A stretch of DNA of 60,702 bases from a virus. Of this stretch, positions 45,142 to 53,312 are shown piece after piece; position 1 is the first letter of the stretch, and each line of letters opens with the position of its first letter. A model generated the notes under the pieces. That model did no database searches. It was not told where the DNA came from and worked only from the letters and a program-made list of their open reading frames with translations. Made by a program: the position numbers and the translations under genes. Location of the stretch: the IMG/VR virus record IMGVR_UViG_3300025872_000060, positions 1 to 60,702 of that record. One strand, given 5' to 3'.

Positions 45142-45504
45142 TCAGGAATCGGGATCGAAGCCTTCCACCCAAGCCAGCGGGAACTCCATGGAGTAGTCGC
45201 CGTCGTGTTCCTCGTCGGGAACCCAAGACACCCAGCATGTCTCGCAGTCATCGTGGAGCGAGGTAATCTCCCACTCTCCATCAAGACGGAAGTGGTTTCC
45301 ATCATCATCTTCCCACGGCTCGCGCCAGTGGAAGCGATGACCCAGCCACTTATCCCACTCGGGCTTGCCTGAGTGGTTGTCCATGTGGCATGATGCCTTC
45401 TTCTTGGGAGCCTTCTTCTTGGCGACCTTCCTAGATGGCTTCTTGGGAACCTTCTTGGCAACCTTCTTGCTGGTCTTCTTGGACGGCTTCTTCTTAGATG
45501 CCAT
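45142..45504 (-). CDS. Protein with Lys-rich histone-like N-terminal tail, 120 residues
   Basis: Starts M-A-S-K-K-K-P-S-K-K-T-S-K-K and has about 38 basic residues of Lys, Ala, Pro and Ser before an acidic, Trp-rich domain (W-D-K-W-L-G-H-R-F-H-W, C-W-V-S-W-V-P-D). The gene at 46486-46809 has the same plan, so the pair is related or follows the same design. DNA binding through the tail is likely. Confidence 0.7.
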   Translation of the reverse strand: MASKKKPSKKTSKKVAKKVPKKPSRKVAKKKAPKKKASCHMDNHSGKPEWDKWLGHRFHWREPWEDDDGNHFRLDGEWEITSLHDDCETCWVSWVPDEEHDGDYSMEFPLAWVEGFDPDS

Positions 45505-45519
45505 GGAGTTTTCCTCCTA

Positions 45520-45921
45520 TCAGGTGCAGATGTACTTGCACGACTGGATGTGATGGAGCTCGCTGACCTCGGACGGAGGATCGAAGATGGAGAGGTTGCG
45601 GACTCGGATCACGGAACCCTCGTCCCAGCTGGCGAGATCGCCCCACGGACGCGAATCCGTCTGGCTGCGGTAGTTGATTCCCTCAGGGGAGTCTCCGTCG
45701 ACGATCTCCGCGATGTCGCCCTGCAGGAAGATCTCCGAAGTAGGAGACTTCCAGCGCACGATCATTCGGGAGAGATCCGCCTTGGCGATTCGCCTCGGGG
45801 CGCAGAAGAAAATTCCCTTGTCGCCCTTGCTGGCGGAGACGGAGAGGACTCGGTTGATTTCCGAAGCAGGCGCGATGCGGTTCGTGAAGTACGTGTTTGG
45901 CTCTGTGGCGGTGGTGCTCAT
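45520..45921 (-). CDS. Hypothetical protein, 133 residues
   Basis: Starts M-S-T-T-A-T-E-P-N-T. Contains F-F-C-A-P-R-R-I-A-K-A-D-L-S-R-M-I and H-H-I-Q-S-C-K-Y-I-C-T at the end. Mostly beta-strand pattern. No family recognised. Confidence 0.6.
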   Translation of the reverse strand: MSTTATEPNTYFTNRIAPASEINRVLSVSASKGDKGIFFCAPRRIAKADLSRMIVRWKSPTSEIFLQGDIAEIVDGDSPEGINYRSQTDSRPWGDLASWDEGSVIRVRNLSIFDPPSEVSELHHIQSCKYICT

Positions 45922-45946
45922 GGCTTTGACTCCTGTTGCCCGTAGT

Positions 45947-46453
45947 TCATTGGGATCCGCACATTTTCGCCTTTACGGAAAGGGCGAACATGGGGTTGTC
46001 GAGATGGCGGCTCCTCGCCGCCAGCATCCGTATGTCTGAATCGCAGTGGAACATGGCTTCTGCGAACATCCATGGCGCGGCGTTGGGATGCGCGAACACG
46101 CACTCCGCGATACGTATCTGGCAGTTGCGCTCAAAATAGTCGCACGACAAGGATTCGTCAGTCGAATAGTGCGGACGGACGCGATCCAAGATGGGTCTGA
46201 GGATGGATGAGAGGATATTCACATCGGCGTTATTGTTCTCAAGAGCAGCCTGAACAACCATAAAGTCGGCATCCTTGGATGCCTTGAGGATGACGGCGGA
46301 AGTGGCGCATGGATGGGAAGCAGCCCTCTCCCTTGTCCGCGAACGCCTCTTGGGATTGAGGGCTTCCAAGAGAATCTCCTCGGATGCGATTTCCCTGTCG
46401 ATCAGGACGGTGATGTTCGGCTTCGACTTGGATGTTTTCATAGGCGCATTCAT
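45947..46453 (-). CDS. HEAT/LRV-like repeat protein, 168 residues
   Basis: Starts M-N-A-P-M-K-T-S-K (or M-K-T at 46441). The centre has D-F-M-V-V-Q-A-A-L-E-N-N-N-A-D-V-N-I-L and later A-H-P-N-A-A-P-W-M-F-A-E-A-M and D-I-R-M-L-A-A-R-S, repeats of about 25 residues like those of leucine-rich-repeat-variant or HEAT proteins. Probably a protein-binding scaffold. Confidence 0.55.
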   Translation of the reverse strand: MNAPMKTSKSKPNITVLIDREIASEEILLEALNPKRRSRTRERAASHPCATSAVILKASKDADFMVVQAALENNNADVNILSSILRPILDRVRPHYSTDESLSCDYFERNCQIRIAECVFAHPNAAPWMFAEAMFHCDSDIRMLAARSRHLDNPMFALSVKAKMCGSQ

Positions 46454-46485
46454 AGGCGTATGGTGGCTGCGACATGTGGTCTGAC

Positions 46486-46809
46486 TCACTGGTCGCCTGC
46501 GGCGGTAATCCTGTTCTGGATCTCGCGGAGGCTGACCTCTACTTCCTTGCCCATGTCTCCAGAATAAAGCCACACGGTGGTGTCCTCGTGCTGATCCTTT
46601 GGTTCTTCTCCGATGCTGGTGACTTCATACTCCCCCGTGAAGTCATCCTCATCGTCATCCCACCACACGAGGTCGCCCAGATAGGCTGGCTGAAGACCAT
46701 TGCGGTTCTCTTCGATCCTCTTGGGCTTCGTGGGTTTCTTCACCTTCTTCGCGACAGGCTTATTCGTTTTCTTCGCCGTTTTTTTCTTGGTCTTCTTCTT
46801 TGCAGCCAT
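46486..46809 (-). CDS. Protein with Lys-rich tail, 107 residues
   Basis: Starts M-A-A-K-K-K-T-K-K-K-T-A-K-K and has a 30-residue basic tail before an acidic region with Y-L-G-D-L-V-W-W-D-D-D-E-D-D. AAGGAG precedes the ATG inside the previous gene; the two frames overlap by 50 nt. Same design as 45142-45504. Confidence 0.7.
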   Translation of the reverse strand: MAAKKKTKKKTAKKTNKPVAKKVKKPTKPKRIEENRNGLQPAYLGDLVWWDDDEDDFTGEYEVTSIGEEPKDQHEDTTVWLYSGDMGKEVEVSLREIQNRITAAGDQ

Positions 46810-47098
46810 CTGGTTGCTCCTTGCTTTTGCCTTCGTTCTCAGGCGGCATCATCTCGTCCCATGCATCATTGTGCTTGTCGAGCCTTTCATCCAGATCTTT
46901 GCGCATCCGCTTGCCCTCTTCCGACTGCTTCCATTCCTCTATCTTGGGATGGTTGCAGGAGCAGAACAAAGCCTCGTCCTGACCAGGTCCCACGAGCATG
47001 TCGTCCCACTCAAGGCACCAATGGTAGCCCTGCTTCCACTCCTCCTCCGTCAATCCTTGTCCGCTGCGGTCGAGTTCAAGGAACCTTTTATTGTCCAT
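46760..47098 (-). CDS. Hypothetical protein, 112 residues
   Basis: Starts M-D-N-K-R-F-L-E-L-D-R-S-G-Q-G-L-T. Contains W-K-Q-G-Y-H-W-C-L-E-W-D-D-M-L-V and E-A-L-F-C-S-C-N-H. The end is acidic and overlaps the Lys-tail gene by 50 nt. A Y-H-W-C-x-E-W-D start is familiar from other small phage proteins; function unknown. Confidence 0.65.
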   Translation of the reverse strand: MDNKRFLELDRSGQGLTEEEWKQGYHWCLEWDDMLVGPGQDEALFCSCNHPKIEEWKQSEEGKRMRKDLDERLDKHNDAWDEMMPPENEGKSKEQPDGCKEEDQEKNGEENE

Positions 47099-47366
47099 CG
47101 GCGTCCCTCCATGACTTGTTCTGCAGGATCCTGTATGCATCCTCAATGAGCGAAGCAAGCTCCTCGACATTGCCCTGCTTCGCATCGGGATTGTAGTAGC
47201 CGTCCCAATCGGCAAGCAGAAAGGAAGCGTCGAGATGCCGCTTTTCAAGGTCACGAACACGCTCACGAAGCCGTTCGATCTCATCGGCAGCCTTCGTGGA
47301 CAAGTCGAATGTGGTGGCGTAGTAGTTGCGGAGACGCATCACGATGTCATGGTCATAGTCGTTCAT
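47088..47366 (-). CDS. Hypothetical coiled-coil protein, 92 residues
   Basis: Starts M-N-D-Y-D-H-D-I-V. A heptad region at about 25-45 (I-E-R-L-R-E-R-V-R-D-L-E-K-R) follows Y-Y-A-T-T-F. Overlaps the next gene by 11 nt. No family recognised. Confidence 0.65.
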   Translation of the reverse strand: MNDYDHDIVMRLRNYYATTFDLSTKAADEIERLRERVRDLEKRHLDASFLLADWDGYYNPDAKQGNVEELASLIEDAYRILQNKSWRDADGQ

Positions 47367-47378
47367 GATGTTGGTCCA

Positions 47379-47972
47379 TCACACCAGCGGGCAGATGTTC
47401 TTCTCGTATCCAGTCAGCTTGCCAGAAATCGCCTTCCCCGTGCTGACGGAGAACTCGCACTCGGAGTTGTCGATGAAGGGTCCGTCCTTTTTCCTGTGGA
47501 TAGGCTGAACTGCCGTGATGACGCATGGGATGAAATTAAGGTTAAGCGTACAGGTGGTGACGACCACCTCCCTGCGCTGGGGATGCTCGGACGGTCGCAC
47601 GACGGGCTTGTCGCGCCCATATGTAGCAGCCCAAGCCTCTGCGATGGTGAACACAACATCGTAGGAATTGGACGATGTCATCCGCTTGATCTCAGAAATG
47701 ACGAAGTCTTTGTCATCGTCATTTCTGACGCGGTGCTGGAGCATGATGAAGTTGCCGCTGCTGATGTTATTCGCCATCAGGACGATCAGACCGTCGATGC
47801 TGCCGTTCACGCTGATCGTCTCCGCATTCGTGTTGAGGAAGTCGGCAAGCGAGTCCATGGCGCAGGCGAACTTCGCCCTTCCCTCGTTCGAAACCTGTTC
47901 GAGGATGCCGTCCATGTGCCCGATGAATCCGTCGAGGTCGCCGCCGCCGTTGTTCCTCATGTCCATGTCCAT
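47379..47972 (-). CDS. Hypothetical protein, 197 residues
   Basis: Starts M-D-M-D-M-R-N-N-G-G at 47972, six nt after AAGGAG. Contains S-I-D-G-L-I-V-L-M-A-N-N-I-S, Y-D-V-V-F-T-I-A-E-A-W-A-A-T and E-C-E-F-S-V-S-T-G-K-A. A CACTACAATG signal lies about 65 nt upstream. No family recognised. Confidence 0.65.
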   Translation of the reverse strand: MDMDMRNNGGGDLDGFIGHMDGILEQVSNEGRAKFACAMDSLADFLNTNAETISVNGSIDGLIVLMANNISSGNFIMLQHRVRNDDDKDFVISEIKRMTSSNSYDVVFTIAEAWAATYGRDKPVVRPSEHPQRREVVVTTCTLNLNFIPCVITAVQPIHRKKDGPFIDNSECEFSVSTGKAISGKLTGYEKNICPLV

Positions 47973-48025
47973 GTTCATCTCCTTGCGTGTGAACTCAATG
48001 ATTTGATGGGGTGCAAACCGCAGTC

Positions 48026-48040
48026 TAGCAGACATTGTAG
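48026..48040 (-). promoter_or_regulatory. CACTACAATG signal of the 197-residue gene
   Basis: The minus strand reads GGCACTACAATGTCTGC. TACAAT is a good -10 candidate; the gene at 47379-47972 follows after about 60 nt. Confidence 0.5.
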
Positions 48041-48143
48041 TGCCTTCGCACCTCGTGTCAATCAGGTGAGACAAATTTTCTTCTGCACGGAATGTTTGGA
48101 AGCGGAGCCTGTGAGTCTTCGTGACTCATGCAGTTCTTGAAGT

Positions 48144-48668
48144 TCAAGATGCCAAGAACCTCTTCATCTGGGTCTTGTTTGAAATGGAGAACCTATGGAA
48201 CCCATTATCTACTTTTTCCACCTCGATCATCCATTGCCTATCCTGAGGAGCGCGCACGTAGGCGCTCTGGACGGCATCCTTCAGGCTGTTTTTGATCCCG
48301 ACCATCTGGACTGCATCGGACATGGATGTGACATGGATCCATCCTCTCCGAATCATCTCCTTGGAGACAGGCTCGAATGCATCGGTCTTTCCGTCCAGTA
48401 TGCCAGAGTAGGCATCCATCACTTCGGGATCGTCCGGTTTTCCGCCCATGCTATCCGCCACCATGCGCCTAAGCTCCTGATCCGTGAAGCCGAACACCTT
48501 GGGGTTCCTGAACACCTCCGTGATATGGTATCTGCCACGGTCAGGATCGTTTCCGATATGCTTGAAAGACCAGTTCCCGCTGGTGGGATGCCACCATCCA
48601 GATGTCTGGGTGAAGAACGGAAAAGAGTCGTGCTTCCACGACTTCTTGAGCAGATAGAATATGCGCAT
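48144..48668 (-). CDS. Hypothetical protein, 174 residues
   Basis: Starts M-R-I-F-Y-L-L-K-K-S-W at 48668 with AGAGGA 5 nt upstream. Contains W-W-H-P-T-S-G-N-W-S-F-K-H and F-T-D-Q-E-L-R-R-M-V-A-D-S-M-G-G. No known domain recognised. Upstream gene ends 9 nt before its leader. Confidence 0.65.
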   Translation of the reverse strand: MRIFYLLKKSWKHDSFPFFTQTSGWWHPTSGNWSFKHIGNDPDRGRYHITEVFRNPKVFGFTDQELRRMVADSMGGKPDDPEVMDAYSGILDGKTDAFEPVSKEMIRRGWIHVTSMSDAVQMVGIKNSLKDAVQSAYVRAPQDRQWMIEVEKVDNGFHRFSISNKTQMKRFLAS

Positions 48669-48682
48669 GGGCATCCTCTGTA

Positions 48683-48970
48683 TTACGGTCTGGGATCGTC
48701 TTCTTCCTTTTTCTCAAGCAGCATCCTGAGTGGGTCAACCATGTAGCCAAGTTCAACTATCTTATTTCCACTGGTCCGTATTGACGGTGAGATCCTGCCT
48801 GAATTGATGAGGACTTGCATGACTCCATCAAGGGAGAACGCGAAGGGCTTGCATGAGATGGCGATGCCATCGAATTCCGTGCTCACATCGTTCCGCGAGA
48901 TGAAGCCGTCTTCATCCACGCGCTCCACGATGAGCCTAAATATCGCATCGGCGCATTCCTTCTTCCTCAT
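48683..48970 (-). CDS. Winged-helix-like protein, D-P-[LI] family member 2
   Basis: The 95-residue protein has D-A-I-F-R-L-I-V-E-R-V, V-M-Q-V-L-I-N-S-G-R-I-S-P and ends Y-M-V-D-P-L-R-M-L-L-E-K. The start at 48970 overlaps the stop of the next family member by 4 nt, so three members run in tandem. Confidence 0.65.
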   Translation of the reverse strand: MRKKECADAIFRLIVERVDEDGFISRNDVSTEFDGIAISCKPFAFSLDGVMQVLINSGRISPSIRTSGNKIVELGYMVDPLRMLLEKKEEDDPRP

Positions 48971-49533
48971 GGCGTGCCTTGCGACTTCGCCATGAGCTGA
49001 CCCAGGGGGCAGAGCGTCCACTTGAAGTCCATGCCGCAGAAGGGCACTGGGACTATGGCTCCTTCATGCTCCATGGTCTTGATGGCTATGTTGAACGCGT
49101 CTCTATCTGGGAAGTCCGCTCCATCAATGCGGAAGTGCTCCCTCATCTCTGAATATCCCATTCCGTCCTTGCCCGCAGACAGGGCGCTGGCGATGAGGCG
49201 GATGATCCTGCGCTTCCATTCGGCTATGCACAGCATGCGCGACTCGATGAATGGCGATGCATCCCTCGTCTTGATCTTCACCACTTGGGCATAACGCTGG
49301 GATCCGAAGTACGAGATGATGCTGTCCGTCACAGTGCCGCTCCCGTGGTACATGAGCGTCTGGATGCCATTCCTGTAGTTCAGGGAATTGAATGCGGCAA
49401 TGTGCCGGTTGTAGTTGCCCGCGCCAACGAGGGCTTCTATGTCCGCGCTTACGAGGCGAGGCTTGTTCAGGTCGAGACTCTCCAGATCCCACTGGAGCCG
49501 CACGACGGTCTGGATGCAATCGGATTCGCTCAT
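48967..49533 (-). CDS. Winged-helix-like protein, D-P-[LI] family member 3 (longer)
   Basis: The 188-residue protein has an unrecognised N-terminal half (D-I-E-A-L-V-G-A-G-N-Y-N-R-H) and a C-terminal half like the other members: E-W-K-R-R-I-I-R-L-I-A-S-A-L, A-F-N-I-A-I-K-T-M-E-H-E-G-A-I, ending W-T-L-C-P-L-G-Q-L-M, where C-P-L replaces D-P-L. Confidence 0.6.
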   Translation of the reverse strand: MSESDCIQTVVRLQWDLESLDLNKPRLVSADIEALVGAGNYNRHIAAFNSLNYRNGIQTLMYHGSGTVTDSIISYFGSQRYAQVVKIKTRDASPFIESRMLCIAEWKRRIIRLIASALSAGKDGMGYSEMREHFRIDGADFPDRDAFNIAIKTMEHEGAIVPVPFCGMDFKWTLCPLGQLMAKSQGTP

Positions 49534-49547
49534 GCAGTTCAATCCTT

Positions 49548-49880
49548 TCAATCTCCGAACTTGCCCGAACGAGATGCGCTGATGAACAAGGCTTGGATCG
49601 GGTCGATCCTATACCTGAGCATGCCGCCTTCATCGGCTGTGATCTCTATGATTCCCTCTGCATGAAGGCAGACGAGCGCCGATGAGAATTCTCCGTGCAT
49701 GCCCCTGAATCGGCGTCTTCGATCATGAACCTCGTTCTTGTACGAAGGGAAGTCAACTTCGGCAGCGGCTTGCCGCATTTTCGCTCGGGAGACAAGCTCG
49801 TCAATGGCAAGACCGTTGGGCTCGCCTACGAGCATGGACAATATCAAGCGCTTCCACTCAGATTCCGTCAGGACGGTCAT
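49548..49880 (-). CDS. Winged-helix-like protein, D-P-[LI] family member 4
   Basis: The 110-residue protein has E-S-E-W-K-R-L-I-L-S-M-L-V, A-L-V-C-L-H-A-E-G-I-I-E-I and ends Y-R-I-D-P-I-Q-A-L-F. E-W-K-R-x-I-x-x-x matches member 3. CTAGGAG precedes the ATG. Confidence 0.65.
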   Translation of the reverse strand: MTVLTESEWKRLILSMLVGEPNGLAIDELVSRAKMRQAAAEVDFPSYKNEVHDRRRRFRGMHGEFSSALVCLHAEGIIEITADEGGMLRYRIDPIQALFISASRSGKFGD

Positions 49881-49953
49881 GACAACTCCTAGACCAATTG
49901 TCTCCTGCGAGTCACCTCTTGTCAAGCAAGAAATCAAAAAAGTTTCAAGTGCT

Positions 49954-50916
49954 TTACCTTGATGATCTTGCGACCATCTGATCCCGATACCAATCGACAG
50001 TCCTCCTAATCCCCTCCTCCAGTCCGACTTTAGCCTTCCACGACAGGAGGGATTCTGCGCGCGATGCATCCACCCTTCGGTGAGGCTGTCCATCGGGGCG
50101 GGATGGATCCCACCTTATCTCGCCATCGTAGCCGCAGGCATCCGCCACGAGACGAACGAGATCCGCTATAGATATTTCCCTGTTCGTACCCAAATTGATC
50201 GGAAGGGGATCGTCAATCGCCTCGGCGGCGCGGACTATGCCCTCCGCTGCGTCCTCCACGTAAAGAAACTCCCTTCCCGCAGACCCCGTGCCCCAGCATT
50301 CGATGAACGGAGATCCTTCATCTAAGGCTTCCATGCACTTGCGGATCAGTGCAGGAATCACATGGGATGTATTGAGGTCGAAGTTGTCCCATGGTCCGTA
50401 GAGGTTGACGGGCAGTACGAATGACGATCTCATTCCGTACTGGCGGCGGTAACCATCAAGCATGACGAGAGCAGCCTTCTTGGCGATGCCGTAGGGCGCG
50501 TTCGTCTCCTCAGGATATCCGTTCCACAGGTCGTCCTCGCGGAACGGCACGGGCGTATGCTTGGGGTAGGCGCATATGGTGCCGACCTGCACGAACTTGC
50601 GGATTCCGTGCCGCCGTGCACCCTCGATCAGATGAATAGCCATCGCCATATTCGCGTAGAAATATCTGCCTGGATTGGCTTGATTGGCTCCGATTCCTCC
50701 GACCTCTGCGGCCAGATGGAGAACAACATCTGGAGAAGAGTGACGGTACATGCGTTCTGCATCCGACTGGACGGTAAGGTCGTATTCATCGCTCCTTGGA
50801 ACGAAGATATCGGATACACCCCTGCTGTGCAGGACATCCATAACCGCCTTGCCAAGGAATCCAGATCCTCCAGTCACAGTCACACGCATCTTATCAAGTG
50901 ATATATTATCGTTCAT
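49954..50916 (-). CDS. fcl: GDP-L-fucose synthase (GDP-4-keto-6-deoxymannose epimerase/reductase)
   Basis: The 320-residue short-chain dehydrogenase has the Rossmann start [19 protein letters not shown], then I-C-A-Y-P and P-Y-G-I-A-K-K-A (YxxxK), followed by V-N-L-Y-G-P-x-D-N-F-D, and [12 protein letters not shown]. These are diagnostic of GDP-fucose synthase (WcaG/Fcl), the final step from GDP-mannose to GDP-L-fucose. The first step, Gmd, is at 59111. Together they suggest sugar decoration of a phage or host surface. Confidence 0.93.
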   Translation of the reverse strand: MNDNISLDKMRVTVTGGSGFLGKAVMDVLHSRGVSDIFVPRSDEYDLTVQSDAERMYRHSSPDVVLHLAAEVGGIGANQANPGRYFYANMAMAIHLIEGARRHGIRKFVQVGTICAYPKHTPVPFREDDLWNGYPEETNAPYGIAKKAALVMLDGYRRQYGMRSSFVLPVNLYGPWDNFDLNTSHVIPALIRKCMEALDEGSPFIECWGTGSAGREFLYVEDAAEGIVRAAEAIDDPLPINLGTNREISIADLVRLVADACGYDGEIRWDPSRPDGQPHRRVDASRAESLLSWKAKVGLEEGIRRTVDWYRDQMVARSSR

Positions 50917-50945
50917 TCAGGAACCCAAGATCATGATCGCCGCAA

Positions 50946-51374
50946 CTATTGTTTTTCACTATCAGGAGAGGCGCACCGAGCGCGTTCACTTGCCTTTTTT
51001 ACAGTATCCGATAGGAGAAGGATGGGATCGAGGTGCAGCGTGAATAGAAGATTCCTCGGTCTGCCGTATCTATTGGCATCGTATTCTCTCTTCATAACGG
51101 TGCCACTCTTCACCATCTGGTTCGCGGCGGTATAGATGGCATCCAGACAGAAGGCAGATGAGCCATCATCAGCAGGTTCCTTGAACGCCTGACGCTGGTT
51201 CACCTTCGTGCCGATGTTGTAGTAGCCGACGGCTTCGTCGTCCTCCAAGAGTATCTCGCGGATGATGGACTTGCACTTCTCGATCATCTCTTCGCGTTCG
51301 CTCTTTTTCATGGAAAGCCACTTGTTAATATCGGCATTATGGCTTTCGCTGTCTTGGTCGTGGCGTTGATCCAT
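50946..51374 (-). CDS. Winged-helix-like protein, D-P-[LI] family member 5
   Basis: The 142-residue protein has a charged N-terminus, E-M-I-E-K-C-K-S-I-I-R-E-I, a middle with A-A-N-Q-M-V-K-S-G-T-V, and ends L-H-L-D-P-I-L-L-L-S-D. Ends like members 1, 2 and 4. The gene follows the next one within 8 nt. Confidence 0.6.
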   Translation of the reverse strand: MDQRHDQDSESHNADINKWLSMKKSEREEMIEKCKSIIREILLEDDEAVGYYNIGTKVNQRQAFKEPADDGSSAFCLDAIYTAANQMVKSGTVMKREYDANRYGRPRNLLFTLHLDPILLLSDTVKKASERARCASPDSEKQ

Positions 51375-51381
51375 GATTTTA

Positions 51382-51843
51382 TCATCGCTCCCCAAAGCAG
51401 TCCCATCCGCGCATGCGCGCATGCTCCAGCGCATCAGGAGAATAGTTGTCCCGCTTACCTTGCTTTCCCGCGACTATATTGCAGACCTCACGCCGTGCTT
51501 CATCTCGTTCCTCACGCAACTTCTTGTTGATTTCACCAACGGGCTCACAGGCATAGCAGCATCCCTCTAATCCAGTGCGCATGTCGTCCAGCCTTTGCTT
51601 AAGCCGCTCTGTTTCCCTCGCCATAATGTCGCATCTGTTCTTGAGGATCCGAGCGATATGCACGATGTCGGCATGCGCCTCGCTATGGCTGCGGAAGAAA
51701 AGCGCTTCGCTCCCAGATTTCAATGCTTTGCGGACTTCCTTCTCATGCTCGCTAATAAGCAGCTCAATCTGGTCGTCGGTGAGGCTGAGGTCATGAGGAA
51801 CGGTCAATTCATTGCGTTCGGAATCGGCATCTTTTTGGCTCAT
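51382..51843 (-). CDS. Coiled-coil protein with C-terminal G-W-D-C-F motif, 153 residues
   Basis: Starts M-S-Q-K-D-A-D-S-E-R. A long helix (about 22-90) is followed by C-C-Y-A-C-E-P-V, then L-R-E-E-R-D-E-A-R-R-E-V-C and ends R-M-R-G-W-D-C-F-G-E-R. The L-R-x-E-R-D-x-A-R-R helix and G-W-D-C-F are shared with the gene at 24506-24946. Confidence 0.65.
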   Translation of the reverse strand: MSQKDADSERNELTVPHDLSLTDDQIELLISEHEKEVRKALKSGSEALFFRSHSEAHADIVHIARILKNRCDIMARETERLKQRLDDMRTGLEGCCYACEPVGEINKKLREERDEARREVCNIVAGKQGKRDNYSPDALEHARMRGWDCFGER

Positions 51844-51898
51844 GCTGGTCGTCCCTTTATTCATCCGATCACGCATGGAAATGCGTCATGCATGCCGT

Positions 51899-52054
51899 TC
51901 AATACACCCGCATCTGTCTCATGTTCTTCTCAATGGCGCAGGTATGGGAGCACATGGTCATGGAGCAAAGCATGATGACCGCTATCATCACGGCGATGAT
52001 GCTCTTGAAATTGTCAGTATGACCATCGGGAGGAGGGGGAGGATTTGTCTTCAT
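51899..52054 (-). CDS. Small membrane protein, 51 residues
   Basis: The product M-K-T-N-P-P-P-P-P-D-G has one hydrophobic helix (about 18-38, I-I-A-V-M-I-A-V-I-M-L) and a short charged end. It lies just downstream of tRNA-Lys. Confidence 0.6.
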   Translation of the reverse strand: MKTNPPPPPDGHTDNFKSIIAVMIAVIMLCSMTMCSHTCAIEKNMRQMRVY

Positions 52055-52070
52055 GATTAAACTCCTGAAA

Positions 52071-52143
52071 TGCCCCGAGAGAGACTTGCACTCTCCTAAC
52101 ACGGATTAAAAGTCCGTTGCTAAACTACCTCAGCTATCGGGGC
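52071..52143 (-). tRNA. tRNA-Lys (UUU)
   Basis: Acceptor GCCCCGA pairs with TCGGGGC, anticodon stem ACGGA/TCCGT encloses CTTTTAA (anticodon TTT), and the T arm is GAGAG-TGCAAGT-CTCTC. Discriminator A. The T loop starts TGC instead of the usual TTC, which is unusual. CACTACAATG lies about 65 nt upstream of it. Confidence 0.93.
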
Positions 52144-52203
52144 TAAAATGATGTGCTTTCCACCTGCATGGCACCATGCATATGCATGCATTATTCGGCG
52201 CGC

Positions 52204-52218
52204 TTCCTTCATTGTAGT
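52204..52218 (-). promoter_or_regulatory. CACTACAATG signal upstream of tRNA-Lys
   Basis: The minus strand reads GCGCACTACAATGAAGG. The tRNA gene begins about 65 nt further, and no credible ORF lies between, so this signal probably acts as a promoter rather than a translation signal. Confidence 0.55.
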
Positions 52219-52246
52219 GCGCAGCGATGCCAATGAACGGAAAATG

Positions 52247-52921
52247 CTAGAACTTTACCTTCCTAGACGGAAGACCCTTCCATTCCTTCATGCCCCAGAT
52301 CTCATACGGTCTGCCTTCCCAAAGCCATTCACTCAAGGTGCAGCAGAAAAAATCCTTCAGTTTTTCCTTTGAGCTTGAATTCGTGCGCAAGGAAAGCTCC
52401 AGCAGCGGGTCGAGAAGAGATCGGCTTTTTTTGAAGCAATCACACATGGAGGCAGATAATCCAGCAGAAAATGACTTGTCTTCGCTTGCTTGCAGAAGCG
52501 ACATCTTGTTCCATCCCTTATGCAGGACTATCATCACATTTTTATCGAAATCGGCGATGATGACTTCCGTAGTCCCGCCATCATTGCATTTTGATCCCCA
52601 GAGCACGAGGCAAGATCCAGAATCTGGCATGATGCTATGAACATATGAAAGAATGCATTGATTAATGAACTCTCCAGATGTCCTCTGAGTGCTCCTAGGA
52701 ATCCTCATCATGACAGTCTCGTCATATGGCAGCACTATCTCACGAGGAATGCGGTACTCTTCAATTGAGTTTTCTGCCATGAAGCCAATAGACATGTCCT
52801 CGGAACCCGAGAATACCATGCCACATATGCGATAGAGAATTCCGCTCCCGCTCTCGACAGGGAGTGGACATGACATGTCTCCCCTTCTGGACAACGAGCG
52901 ACTTTTTATCTTCAATGGCAT
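52247..52921 (-). CDS. Hypothetical protein, 224 residues
   Basis: Starts M-P-L-K-I-K-S-R-S at 52921, six nt after CTACAATCC, so again with almost no leader. Contains Y-R-I-C-G-M-V-F-S-G-S-E-D, E-V-I-I-A-D-F-D-K-N-V-M-I-V and W-E-G-R-P-Y-E-I-W-G. No known domain recognised. Confidence 0.6.
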   Translation of the reverse strand: MPLKIKSRSLSRRGDMSCPLPVESGSGILYRICGMVFSGSEDMSIGFMAENSIEEYRIPREIVLPYDETVMMRIPRSTQRTSGEFINQCILSYVHSIMPDSGSCLVLWGSKCNDGGTTEVIIADFDKNVMIVLHKGWNKMSLLQASEDKSFSAGLSASMCDCFKKSRSLLDPLLELSLRTNSSSKEKLKDFFCCTLSEWLWEGRPYEIWGMKEWKGLPSRKVKF

Positions 52922-52967
52922 ATCTGGATTGTAGGATTCACGCTACAACCTGTCAAGTGCCTGAAGG

Positions 52968-53093
52968 CTATTTCTTGCGCTTTTTTTTCTCTTCCCTTGC
53001 AAGAAAACAGCCCATAACCTGATATCCACCAAGTATCAAGGCTGCTCCTGCGATGAAGATGAAACCAATTAAAATTGCTGTTTCTTGATTCAC
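52968..53093 (-). CDS. Single-span membrane peptide, 41 residues (GTG start)
   Basis: GTG at 53093 opens V-N-Q-E-T-A-I-L-I-G-F; one hydrophobic helix (about 6-30) precedes R-E-E-K-K-K-R-K-K. Helix plus basic tail is typical of small phage membrane proteins. It fills the gap between its neighbours. Confidence 0.5.
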   Translation of the reverse strand: MNQETAILIGFIFIAGAALILGGYQVMGCFLAREEKKKRKK

Positions 53094-53159
53094 GAGTCTA
53101 TCCTTTCAGAACAGAAAGGCACCATGTCATCGCCTGCAGGAGAAAACGCCAATTTTTCT

Positions 53160-53312
53160 TTATTTTTCCCCAAATCGTCTTCCGCACATCGCCTCCATGC
53201 GCGCCTGATTCTCGTAGTGTCTCTTAAACCTTCTTTGCAAAACATCCATGAATAAGATAGTCAGAAAGAAAGGTACAGAAAATGCAGAGACCAGGATAAG
53301 GATATTCAACAT
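53160..53312 (-). CDS. Single-span membrane protein, 50 residues
   Basis: ATG at 53312 with GGAGGAT upstream, overlapping the sigma-like gene by 7 nt. The product M-L-N-I-L-I-L-V-S-A-F has one hydrophobic helix (about 3-24) and a charged end R-R-F-K-R-H-Y-E-N-Q. Confidence 0.6.
   Translation of the reverse strand: MLNILILVSAFSVPFFLTILFMDVLQRRFKRHYENQARMEAMCGRRFGEK

Noticed and set aside
45057-45165. A frame ending P-L-D-I-L-Y-Q-A-D-M-L-E-K-E-C after the Lys-tail gene
   Set aside because: The peptide looks plausible but has no start codon except M-L-E-K near its end; it may be a remnant of a C-terminal extension by frameshift.
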